A stretch of 64,000 nt of DNA from Bacillota bacterium (GTDB lineage Bacteria > Bacillota > Clostridia > DSM-8532): positions 329,833 through 393,832 of the forward strand of contig JAEZJF010000024.1 in the NCBI GenBank assembly GCA_023415825.1. Direction: 5' to 3'. Within the stretch, counting starts at the first letter, position 1; every line of letters starts with the position of its first letter. Below the pieces are notes generated by a model that was not told where the DNA came from, did not search any database, and saw only the letters and a list, made by a program, of their open reading frames with translations. Position numbers and translations under genes: made by a program. Positions 1-8,400 of the stretch are shown here, piece after piece.

Positions 1-1
1 T

Positions 2-169
2 AATGAGCAATTAGAATATGGCCATTACGTCATAGAAAAAGTCATGATGAACGGAAGCCCGCTGGATGACTGCATTATAGAAGGCCTTTCTGTTAAGATT
101 TCAAAAGCTAAATTTGATGCGTTATCAACTGATCAGGTGGTTTTTGATGTCCTTCTCGGATGTCACTGA
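2..169 (+). CDS. C-terminal fragment of an unidentified protein
   Basis: An open frame enters from the left edge and ends at a TGA at 167-169, giving 55 residues that finish in FDVLLGCH. It stops 16 bases before the GH16 gene on the same strand, so the two may be cotranscribed. The tail, a VxxxNGxPL turn followed by a strand ending in DVLLG, loosely resembles the C-terminal beta-sandwich ends of GH94-type phosphorylases. That would fit a neighbour that degrades beta-glucan, but this is only an impression and the family is not established. The start lies outside the window. Confidence 0.5.
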   Translation, partial: NEQLEYGHYVIEKVMMNGSPLDDCIIEGLSVKISKAKFDALSTDQVVFDVLLGCH

Positions 170-185
170 GAAAGGGGTTATTTCA

Positions 186-1127
186 ATGATTATGGACTTT
201 TCACACAGCCTCGAAAAATGGCTTTCTTCATCAAAGATCATCCTTTTCTCAGGGTTATTCATGCTGGCAGTGGCTTTTGCAGGCTGTTCAGCCAATCCAT
301 CCAACGAACCGGCGGGCCTAGAGACTGTTCCCGTTTCTCAAGAGCCTTCAACAGAATCCTCCAGCTCACCGTCAGGCGAACAATCAGGCAATGATGGTAC
401 TCCAAAAGAGTGGAAGCTTGTCTGGAGCGATGAATTTGAGGGAGATAACGGCGCGTCGGTTGATGGTGAGAAATGGGTCCTTGAGATCGGAAATAACAAG
501 GGCTGGGGCAATAATGAGCTCCAATACTATACCGACAACACTGAAAATGCCTCCTTGCAGGACGGAAGCCTTGTGATTAAAGCTATGAAAGAAGAAAAAG
601 AAGGCTTTCATTATACCTCCGCCCGTCTTAAAACCAAGGGGAAGTTTGAAATTCAATACGGAAAGATTGAAATGAGCGCTAAATTGCCCTATGGAATGGG
701 TATTTGGCCTGCATTCTGGATGCTGGGAAACGACATTGACACCATTAGCTGGCCTGACTGTGGCGAGATCGATATTATGGAATATATCGGGAGGCGGCCC
801 AATATAATCTTTGGAACCTTGCACGGCCCTGAGTACAACGGTGCAATGGGGCTTCAGAATTCCATAACCACTGATGATGACCTCCATGACTCCTTCCATA
901 CCTACGCCGTTGAATGGGATGTCGAGTCCATACACTGGTATTTTGACGGCGAGCCCTTTCACAAGGTAATAAGGGAGAAGCTTCCCACTACTTACACCTG
1001 GGCCTTTGACAAGAAGTTTTTCATCCTCGTGAATCTGGCCGTCGGAGGCAACTGGCCTCAAAATCCCAATGATACGACCCAATTCCCGCAAGCCTATGTC
1101 ATTGATTATATTCGTGTTTATCAGTAA
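186..1127 (+). CDS. GH16 endo-beta-1,3-glucanase (laminarinase-type) lipoprotein
   Basis: This is a predicted secreted glycoside hydrolase of family 16, cleaving beta-1,3- or mixed-linkage glucan outside the cell. The N-terminus has a hydrophobic signal followed by AFAGC, so Cys34 is the likely lipidation site; a Ser/Pro/Glu-rich linker follows. The catalytic signature EIDIME is at residues 194-199, with Glu194 as nucleophile and Glu199 as acid/base. The flanking WPAFWMLG and GGNWPQNP motifs are typical of laminarinases. The catalytic domain fills residues 75-313 with no carbohydrate-binding module. I chose the ATG at 186 because AAGGGG lies 8 bases before it; the frame stays open upstream to 114 but without a ribosome site, and that would overlap the preceding gene. 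Family assignment is firm; exact glucan preference is inferred. Confidence 0.92.
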   Translation: MIMDFSHSLEKWLSSSKIILFSGLFMLAVAFAGCSANPSNEPAGLETVPVSQEPSTESSSSPSGEQSGNDGTPKEWKLVWSDEFEGDNGASVDGEKWVLEIGNNKGWGNNELQYYTDNTENASLQDGSLVIKAMKEEKEGFHYTSARLKTKGKFEIQYGKIEMSAKLPYGMGIWPAFWMLGNDIDTISWPDCGEIDIMEYIGRRPNIIFGTLHGPEYNGAMGLQNSITTDDDLHDSFHTYAVEWDVESIHWYFDGEPFHKVIREKLPTTYTWAFDKKFFILVNLAVGGNWPQNPNDTTQFPQAYVIDYIRVYQ

Positions 1128-1145
1128 TAATCTAAACTACAAAAA

Positions 1146-2141
1146 TCATTTTCCTCTTCGAGTGATCTTTCGAAATATAAGATAAAAAAAAGGCATCATA
1201 GACACGATCACAACAATTATGAATAGGTATAGTAAAGTACCATTAAAAGGCTGAGAAGATTTTTCAGTATCCGGTTCTGTTGTATTCAAGATAGAGCCAT
1301 TAGTGGTATACTCCAATTCTTCTAAAGAAAGAGATACGATTTCACCTTCCTTGAGCTTTTCCAGCTCCTCAAGCAGTGAATATTTTTTGTATTTTCCAAA
1401 ATCACCTTTCAGGTAAATAAAGACCTCTTTATTTTTTAAATCGTAGATATTGGAATACTTTGTTCCGCCATCACCCCAATTTTGTGTAGTTGATTCTAGT
1501 ATGGTGGCGAAATAATCCACAGATAGGTCGCTTTCATTACCCTCGAGCATGCTTTTAACCTTGTCATAACGTTCGCAAGGATACCCGCCCATTTCTGGGT
1601 TTGTGATCCAGAAGTTGGTTGCAATTTGGTAAGAATCTTCTTTCTTAATAAACTTTAGATCATTTTTATCCCATTCTATAACAATAGAGTTACCCGAAGC
1701 GTCAACAAACATAAGATGGTCCATAAAGCCGGAAGGTATGTTATAGGATTTTAGAAAGTAAATAACCTCATCAACATTAGCACATTTTGAAAGGACCACT
1801 TCACCTAAATCCATGCCTAGAGTAGGCTTGCCTTCAATATGGGGTACCTCTGAGGAAGGGCAGGTTGCACCATCATAAAATAACCCCTTTTCGTTCATGC
1901 CGCCCTGAACATAGGAATAGAGAGAAAAGCATATGTGGCCATAGGCCCCTTCATCAGCAGCAGCAAACCATAAACTTGACGGAGCAGAGTATCTCCAGTC
2001 TTCATTGTTTCCTACTAAAGTCAAATCCTCTTTTTGCTTGTTAAATATAGTACAGGCCTGGCTACTAAAGGAAGTCGAAAGAAAGAAAATGAAAAGACAC
2101 AAAAAAGCTATCAATTTTATCTTTTTTATACTTTTATTCAT
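1146..2141 (-). CDS. Membrane-anchored Ntn-type linear-amide hydrolase (choloylglycine hydrolase/acyltransferase-like)
   Basis: The 331-residue protein has a signal sequence ending SSQA, followed directly by Cys30 (CTIFN). In the choloylglycine hydrolase/penicillin V acylase and acyl-CoA:6-APA acyltransferase families this Cys becomes the N-terminal nucleophile. GNNEDW and GGMNEKGLFYDG match the conserved blocks of the fold. SQAC is a poor lipobox, so the Cys is more likely catalytic than lipidated. An extra feature is a C-terminal hydrophobic segment (about residues 300-322) with a KITRRGK tail, which should anchor the enzyme outside the membrane. The substrate is unknown: bile salts, N-acyl amino acids, penicillins or peptides are all possible. 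It lies downstream of the ECF sigma/anti-sigma pair on the same strand, 53 bases away, and may belong to that unit. Confidence 0.72.
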   Translation of the reverse strand: MNKSIKKIKLIAFLCLFIFFLSTSFSSQACTIFNKQKEDLTLVGNNEDWRYSAPSSLWFAAADEGAYGHICFSLYSYVQGGMNEKGLFYDGATCPSSEVPHIEGKPTLGMDLGEVVLSKCANVDEVIYFLKSYNIPSGFMDHLMFVDASGNSIVIEWDKNDLKFIKKEDSYQIATNFWITNPEMGGYPCERYDKVKSMLEGNESDLSVDYFATILESTTQNWGDGGTKYSNIYDLKNKEVFIYLKGDFGKYKKYSLLEELEKLKEGEIVSLSLEELEYTTNGSILNTTEPDTEKSSQPFNGTLLYLFIIVVIVSMMPFFYLIFRKITRRGK

Positions 2142-2194
2142 GACGGTAGTTTCCTCACTCTTCCTGCAAGAATAAATATATTCGGCTTATAGCC

Positions 2195-3166
2195 TTAAAA
2201 CATACTCTCGATCATTTTAATAACATGGGGCGTCAAATCTTTATCTACTTGGTTAAAATAGGATATGGTATATAATAAATTATCTGTTCCATTATGTTCT
2301 GTAAATATCATCCAATTAATTGAATGTTTAAGGGAAGGTATCGTCTTGTACAAGACTTCATGGTCTTTAATTTTTATAATTTCAACTTGCGATGGATGAT
2401 TCTCATCATCGGTATAATGTTCCTCTTTGCCTGTTATCAATGTAATCTCTATATTTATTTCATTTCTCCCTTTGTGATCTGCGTAAGTTAAGATTATCTG
2501 AGAAGGCTTTTCGGGCTTTTTTACTTTTTTAGTTATATAGTCTTTACCTTCCTTTACTGCTTTGTTATATAAGTCTTCTATACCACTCATAATAGCGGGA
2601 TAATTAATGAACCCATGCTTAAAATGATATTTGTCGGGAAGTGTATTGGGAATTTTGAATTCAATGGATGCTTTTTTTATTATATCATCTAGTGAAGTAG
2701 TACTGTAATTCTGTAGCAGCGTAAAGGAACCACTAAGTTTATACGCATCCACTACTAAGAATATCTCAATTTCATCCTCTTTAAGCTCACTTTTATGCTT
2801 GTACATGATGTGTGAATATTTCTCTGAAATGGACTGTATTTTATCCATTTCATTCAATACACCCTCATCCGGTTTAACTAGAGAATAATTCAAAGTTTCA
2901 TTTCCTTCTTTATCTTTCAGGCTGGTTGATGAAATCACTACATGCGAATAAATAAATTGCTTTATTAGGTTTTTGCCATATACGAATGAAGGAATCATGA
3001 TAATCATAATGACCGCAGCAACTACTATAATTTTTTTTATAGAGTATTTAGTTCTCTTGTTTGCTGCAGCTTGCAAGCGGCTGATCATTAATTCTTCTTC
3101 GAATTTCGGAACCGGCTTCTGCTTTAAAGCATATTCAAAATCTTCAAATGTTTTGAGACTTTTCAC
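2195..3166 (-). CDS. Probable anti-sigma factor with one transmembrane segment
   Basis: The 323-residue protein has a cytoplasmic N-terminus of about 44 residues, one membrane helix (about 45-65, IIVVAAVIMIIMIPSFVYG) and a large extracytoplasmic domain of a type often seen in clostridial DUF4179/DUF4367 proteins. It starts with GTG, preceded by GGAGGGGG at 9 bases, and overlaps the upstream sigma-factor gene by 23 bases. That translational coupling is the usual arrangement for an ECF sigma factor and its membrane anti-sigma partner. There is no zinc-binding HxxxCxxC motif in the N-terminus, so it is not a ZAS-type anti-sigma. The role is inferred from topology and gene order; the signal it senses is unknown. 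Confidence 0.6.
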   Translation of the reverse strand: MKSLKTFEDFEYALKQKPVPKFEEELMISRLQAAANKRTKYSIKKIIVVAAVIMIIMIPSFVYGKNLIKQFIYSHVVISSTSLKDKEGNETLNYSLVKPDEGVLNEMDKIQSISEKYSHIMYKHKSELKEDEIEIFLVVDAYKLSGSFTLLQNYSTTSLDDIIKKASIEFKIPNTLPDKYHFKHGFINYPAIMSGIEDLYNKAVKEGKDYITKKVKKPEKPSQIILTYADHKGRNEINIEITLITGKEEHYTDDENHPSQVEIIKIKDHEVLYKTIPSLKHSINWMIFTEHNGTDNLLYTISYFNQVDKDLTPHVIKMIESMF

Positions 3167-3737
3167 TATGTATTACCCCCTCCACTGTGTTAATATACTT
3201 TACTATTTTCCGCTTTGCTCGTTCATAATTTTTTCGTATTGACTCAGGTCTATGTTTTGTAATTTTTGAGATGTCTTCATAATTAAGGCCTTCAACTGCC
3301 CTAAGAATTATGATATTTTTTTGTAAGACTGATAGCCTTCCTAGAGCAGATTGTATTTGTTCACTAAATTCCGTATTTTCCAATTCTTCTTCCGGAGTGA
3401 GATAATAGGAAAACATATTGTCTTCAAATGTAACTTGACCCTTGAATTTTCTGATATACCTTAAGACATTGAGACAGTGATTATAAGCTATTTTATATAT
3501 CCATAAAGAAAAATCATCAGTTTTTTTCTTTTTATAATTTTTATAAACCTTCAAAAAAATTTCCTGAACTGCATCCTCTGCATCTTCTTTATTTCTCAGA
3601 AGATGAAAGCAATATGAAAATATCCCTCGGCCATAGCGTTTAACTAGATATTCGATTTCCAAATCAGACATGCTATCATTAGCAACCAGGTCATTCACCG
3701 CCCCTAGAAAGCTTATGTTCTCTTTATGATCAAACAT
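3144..3737 (-). CDS. ECF-type RNA polymerase sigma factor
   Basis: The 197-residue protein has region 2 with the core-binding and -10-recognition segment (YCFHLLRNKEDAEDAVQEIF, about 37-56) and region 4 with a helix-turn-helix (GLNYEDISKITKHRPESIRK, about 150-170). It lacks regions 1 and 3, as expected for an extracytoplasmic-function sigma factor. It heads a leftward unit with the overlapping membrane protein that is probably its anti-sigma factor, and perhaps the Ntn hydrolase after that. No clear autoregulated ECF promoter could be fixed in the 158 bases before it. The ribosome binding site is weak (purine-rich AGATAAAAG), so the exact start is less certain than the family. Confidence 0.88.
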   Translation of the reverse strand: MFDHKENISFLGAVNDLVANDSMSDLEIEYLVKRYGRGIFSYCFHLLRNKEDAEDAVQEIFLKVYKNYKKKKTDDFSLWIYKIAYNHCLNVLRYIRKFKGQVTFEDNMFSYYLTPEEELENTEFSEQIQSALGRLSVLQKNIIILRAVEGLNYEDISKITKHRPESIRKNYERAKRKIVKYINTVEGVIHSEKSQNI

Positions 3738-3904
3738 CTTTTATCTGTTTACCCAATATTTATCAATAGCATCACTTTTATTCTATATCAATAGAGACAC
3801 TTACGGTGTTGATTTTGTGACAGCCTCATCAAATTATTAGTCATTAAACTTTTTGGCCAAGCCTTCATATATTGTAATTAAGAGAAATAATAGAGGTGAA
3901 CTTA

Positions 3905-4561
3905 ATGTTTTTCCCCCAGGAAAGATTTAATTCCGACACAACCATAGGAAGCAGCCGCGATAGATCTCATATTCGTATCTTTCATGCCGTTCCCAATGCA
4001 CCTGCTTTTGATATTTATGCTAATGGAATGCCTATTGCCAGAAACCTAAGCTACAGGGGGTTTACTGAATACCAGAATATTCAACCAGGAACCTATAACA
4101 TAGAAATATATCCTGCAGGCAGAAGGGATACTCCAGCTTTAAAAGCAAACATTACCTTACCTGCTCGTTCCATTTTCACAATAGCCGTTGTTGGCCTGCT
4201 TCCCAATATGAGCTTGCTCCCAATCGCTGAGCCAAAAATGATGATATCCCCCGGCTTGACCATGCTTCGCTTTAGTCATTTATCTCCTACGACTCCCGCT
4301 GTTGATATCACGCTGTCTAGTGGAATACTCCTGTTTAGTAACATACGCTTTAAAGAAACAACGAGCTATATACCTGTTCCACCATCCACCTACCGCTTGC
4401 AGATAAGAATTGCAGGGACTAATCAGATCGTTCTTGATGTGCCTAACATTAGACTTCTGGCCAACAAATATTATACAATTTATGCCGTGGGTCTGTTGGG
4501 CGGCCAGCCCCCGCTTCAAGTACTAATTCCGCTGGATGGACCTTCGTATATTAATCTGTAA
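3905..4561 (+). CDS. DUF4397 domain-containing protein
   Basis: The 218-residue protein carries two DUF4397 repeats (about 22-105 and 115-215). Each begins with a strand like IRIFHAVPNAPAFDIYANG or LRFSHLSPTTPAVDI and contains a PGTYNIEIYPAG-type hairpin. Proteins of this family are usually cell-surface or spore-associated beta-sandwich modules of unknown activity. No signal peptide or anchor is visible, so export would need another route. I took ATG at 3905 because AGAGGTG lies 7 bases before it; a GTG at 3896 is in frame but overlaps that ribosome site. It stands alone on the plus strand between leftward genes, and a strong hairpin follows at 4600. Confidence 0.8.
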   Translation: MFFPQERFNSDTTIGSSRDRSHIRIFHAVPNAPAFDIYANGMPIARNLSYRGFTEYQNIQPGTYNIEIYPAGRRDTPALKANITLPARSIFTIAVVGLLPNMSLLPIAEPKMMISPGLTMLRFSHLSPTTPAVDITLSSGILLFSNIRFKETTSYIPVPPSTYRLQIRIAGTNQIVLDVPNIRLLANKYYTIYAVGLLGGQPPLQVLIPLDGPSYINL

Positions 4562-4599
4562 AATAACCAGTCGCCATAAGAGAATCCTGACTTTTGCAC

Positions 4600-4640
4600 T
4601 ATAGGTAAAGGGGCGCGATTATTCCGCCCCTTTACCTATA
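4600..4640. terminator. Long perfect hairpin, possible terminator
   Basis: Two 16-base arms (4600-4615 and 4625-4640, TATAGGTAAAGGGGCG and its complement) enclose a 9-base loop, 38 bases after the DUF4397 stop codon. There is no T-run directly after either arm, so it is not a classical intrinsic terminator. Position and stability favour transcription stop or RNA 3'-end protection. Confidence 0.5.
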
Positions 4641-4790
4641 GCCGAAATCCGATATTAACTTATTGTTCTGCTTCTGAATAACCACCATAAAACAAAAAGG
4701 CAACATATTCTCAGCTATACGTCACCTTCAATTATTGAATTTAATGATCAATTTTTCAATTAACTCAATATAGAACTACGACTTTTAAGT

Positions 4791-5273
4791 TTAAAAACCT
4801 CCTGGGAAAAACCCTGGGAAAAATCCAGGAAAGAAACCTGGAAATCTTCTAAAATGCCTTCTTCTGCGGCCAAGCAGTTCTCGGATCAGCAATGTACCTA
4901 TTAATCCTCTTAAAAAAGGATTTCTGTCGGAATCTCCACGAGGGTCTCCAGGTGGGTCTGTATGTGGATTGTTAGGCCTTTCATTTGGTCTTTCGTTTCC
5001 TCTCGGCATTTCTGCTTTAACCCTACCTTCCACTTCCATATGAATGTTGTCTGTCATTCGTTCCAGCTCTTCCTTTGTTGGAATATAAGATGGACCGTAT
5101 GTATCATCCAGCATATCACAATGCCTAATGACAATAGGATTAATGATAAAGTATATTTGTGGATACATTCTTTCTAACTGCTGTTCGGGCATCGTCAGCA
5201 TTTGATTATACTCATCAAACATACCGGGCATCTGAAAATACGGCATCCTTGAGCCTGTATTAAAATCCTGCAT
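4791..5273 (-). CDS. Small basic protein with FPGFF tail repeats, possibly spore-associated
   Basis: This 160-residue protein has no family I can name with certainty. The first half (MPEQQLERMYPQIYFIINPI, then a VIRHCDMLDD segment) resembles short uncharacterised proteins common in spore-forming Clostridia. A Pro/Asn/Asp-rich linker follows (about 97-120), then an Arg-rich stretch (ELLGRRRRHFRRF) and a tail of three FPGFF units ending GGF. The low-complexity aromatic/glycine tail and basic patch are like those of coat or crust proteins that assemble on surfaces; this is inference. The ATG at 5273 is preceded by GGGAGG at 9 bases, while the frame stays open 11 codons further upstream without a ribosome site. 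It is monocistronic, 5' to a terminator-bounded region. Confidence 0.55.
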   Translation of the reverse strand: MQDFNTGSRMPYFQMPGMFDEYNQMLTMPEQQLERMYPQIYFIINPIVIRHCDMLDDTYGPSYIPTKEELERMTDNIHMEVEGRVKAEMPRGNERPNERPNNPHTDPPGDPRGDSDRNPFLRGLIGTLLIRELLGRRRRHFRRFPGFFPGFFPGFFPGGF

Positions 5274-5403
5274 TACTAGAAACCTCCCATTAAGTTTATG
5301 ATACATCTTATGTTAATGGGACGAGTTGTGTTAATGGCTTGTCTAGTATCTCTTGGAATTGATAAGCAGAAAGCTTGTGAGTATACCAATACAAGAAAAG
5401 GCA

Positions 5404-5440
5404 AAAAAATCTGGGGAGCCGCTTGCCCCCCAGATTTTTT
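5404..5440 (-). terminator. Intrinsic terminator after the large SLH protein gene
   Basis: A 13-base stem (5404-5416 with 5428-5440, arms AAAAAATCTGGGG and complement) lies 40 bases past the stop codon of the 2174-residue gene. It is flanked by A- and T-runs on both sides, so it can terminate in either direction; on the minus strand the arm ends in a T-run. Confidence 0.85.
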
Positions 5441-5479
5441 CTTTTAATTATTTCTATTGTTTATAAAACTGTAAATCGT

Positions 5480-8400
5480 TTATTGATAATTTAGATACCG
5501 CTGACACACAGCTGCTACTTGAGCACGTGTGGTAACTCCGCCAGGGTTCAGTGTTCCATCGGTTCCACCAACAATAATCCCTTTAGCAATAGCCCATGCC
5601 ATTGCATCCTTCGCAAAATTGCTGATTTCACCGGCATCTTTAAACTTAGCTGTGTTGGCAATATCCTGGCTGCTTGGAGAAGGTGACCCGGCATAGCGGT
5701 AAAGCATGGAAACCATTTGTTCCCTGGTAACTGCGTTATCCGGGCTTTTTCCGTCGGATATTCCTTGTTGCATAGCCCATTCTATGCCTATACTAAATGA
5801 AGTTTCACCTATTAAGGTGTTCTGACCGTCAAGACGTGCCAGAACAGTCATTAACATACCTCTTGTCATTGGCGTGTCAGGCGAGAAGGTAGTTCCGGAT
5901 GTACCATAGTATAATTCACGTGAGGTTACAAAATTCACATTGTCACTGTACCCAGCGTTGGCACTAACATCGGTAAAGGTCTTGCTGTTGTCTACAACCT
6001 TTACCACTATGCTTCCGGATGCAGTAAAAATCAGATTTTGGTCTATAACCACAGAATTTTTGACAATGGTTTCATTTCCGTCTTTATCTACCAACACGGT
6101 TACAACACCGCTGCCACCACCCATAAGAGGAATTGATACTGTTACATCCCCACTCTCTTCAGGCAAGGTTAAAGTTAAGGCAGAAGCACTGTCAGCAGAG
6201 TCAGCTGCAGTAACCGCAGGTACCCGAAGTGTCACAGCACCGTTTTTAATAGTCTCCGAAGACACTGTTGTGCTGATACTGGTACTGCCATCCTTTTTGG
6301 TTTCTACAATGGTTTTACTACCATCAACATATACCGTTGTTACAGTTGTAGTTCCTGTGGCCGAATTAGTCACTGTAGTGGTTCTGCTGCCATCAGGGTT
6401 GGTAACTGTCGTGCCGGTACCGGGGGTATTGGGATTGCCGGAGCCACTGCCGTTGTCTCCACCGCCGTTATCTCCGCCTCCGTTGTCCGATGTCCCGGTG
6501 ATGGGGATTACCATGTCGTATTCAGTTAGCCATTCTCCCGAGCTAAAATCACGGGCCCGGAGCACTACCTCGTCTTCATAGGTAAACAGGTACATGGAAG
6601 CGGGCAGATTGCTGTAGCCACGGACATTAGCCTTGAATGAGGGTATGGTTATTTCGGTAAAGGTTCCAGTATCAGCTTTGACGGTAACCGTCTCGGCCGC
6701 ACCGAAGCCATGGTGCAAGTGGCCGCTCATATAAATAATGTTGTCATACTTACCCAGCAGATTGCGAACTTCCGCGTCCTGCTTGCCAATGGAGTTGTCC
6801 AAAATCGGATTATCGTTGAAGGAAGAAAGCGGCACGGTGTTGATAAAAGGGAAGTGACAGATTACAAAGGTGGGCTTTCCGTCCTCACTGTACTGGGCCA
6901 GCATGCTGTCGATCCAAGCCAGGGTTTCATCCTCGAAGTACGCGCCGTGGCGTATAGGATCGGGATAGGGTGGGGTGGATTCTTCAGTAGTCACACCGGT
7001 CTGCTCCAGATAATCGGTATTAATTACAAGAAAGTGGTAGTCGTTGATGGTCATGCCATAAGAATAGTTTTGGAAATCATCCAGCACACCTTTGCCGTAT
7101 ATCTTGTCTTCAGCATTTTCAGCCCCTATATAGGCCTGTATATTGCTCCAATATTGAACGGCTCCGTTCATAAAGTTCGCTGTGGGACTGTCATAGTTGA
7201 TTTCATGGTTCCCCAAAGATGTGAGGAACTGCCAATCCTTGCTCTCAGCAATTGGCTTGATAGCCGCAAAAGCGGCGTTACTGTTGGCTTTGGTTGCGGT
7301 GTTGGCAAAATCGCCCGCGTTAACAATACCATCCAGCTTCAGACCCAGGATATCGGGGTCGGCAAGTGCCTTCTGGATATGCCCTGTCGCTGCGTCGCCC
7401 TCGCTGGTTACATGCAGGTCGCTCAGCAACATCATGGAAACCTTGGCGGCCGGAGACAGCAGGAAGCTTTCATAGGCTGCGCGCAGCTCGTCGTAGGTCG
7501 CTTTGGAAGTAGCATAGGTGTTAGGTATAGCAGCGGCCGCAACAATTTTTGCAGCAGCGTTCTTAGCTTTCAGGGCTGATATAGAGTCGGTAGCGTACTG
7601 TGTGCCGATATTGACCAGTCGCTGGTCTATTTCGGCGTTCATCGCTTTAAGCCTGCTGCCACCGTAAACGGCCTGAACGTCAATATAATTCAGTGCTGAC
7701 GGATAAATCGTAAGATCGTCGATGTATGCGTTGGCAAGGCCGTACTGCCCCAGCGCGTCAGCGCCCAGAGTCAGCAGGTTCTGCCCCAGCATCTCACCCT
7801 CAGCTTCGCTGATTGAAATCGAGTTAATCAGCTTGTCGTCCACATAAACCGCGCAGGAACCGTCCCGGTCATAGACCACCGATACCTGATGCCATCTGTC
7901 ATCCACCGCCTGCCAGGTACCGGTGGTGTCCATCAGCTCGCCCTGGTTGTCGGTAAGATTGGTGGTGAAATAGGTATAGAAAGGCATATTAGCCGCGGCA
8001 AATCCACTATTGGTATTGACTGAATAATCTTTATTGGCAAAGATTATGCCGCCCTCCTTGGCCGTGCTGAAGTCGGTCTTGGCGCCTGCCGCTGTAGAAC
8101 GAGACGAAGAAGCCCATTTCGTTGCGCTGCCGCCGGCAACCGATTTATACCAGAAAGTTACGGTAAAATCGTCGGTGGGCAGGTTAACGCCCTTGAGATC
8201 AGAGAACGTGACATACTGGGAGGCACTTTTTCCAAAGGTGTTCTTAATGTATATAGCCTTGGAGCCGTCAGCACCTGTTACAAAGGAAGGGTTGCCGGTG
8301 ATTACGCCGTTGTTGTTTTTCCCCGAGCTGTCTTTAGCGTTCTCATCGTTAAAATCCACATGAAGTACGGGATCAGTACCACCATAGAGGGGCTCTTCGA

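Noticed and set aside
384..1091. 235-codon minus-strand frame opposite the GH16 gene
   Set aside because: The plus strand encodes a complete GH16 domain with catalytic residues; the antisense frame has no start signal or motif.
5940..7579. Long plus-strand open frames (213 and 289 codons) inside the region of the large surface-protein gene
   Set aside because: They are antisense to a 2174-residue gene with clear domains, have no ribosome sites, and show no recognisable protein features. They arise from the regular base composition of the opposite strand.
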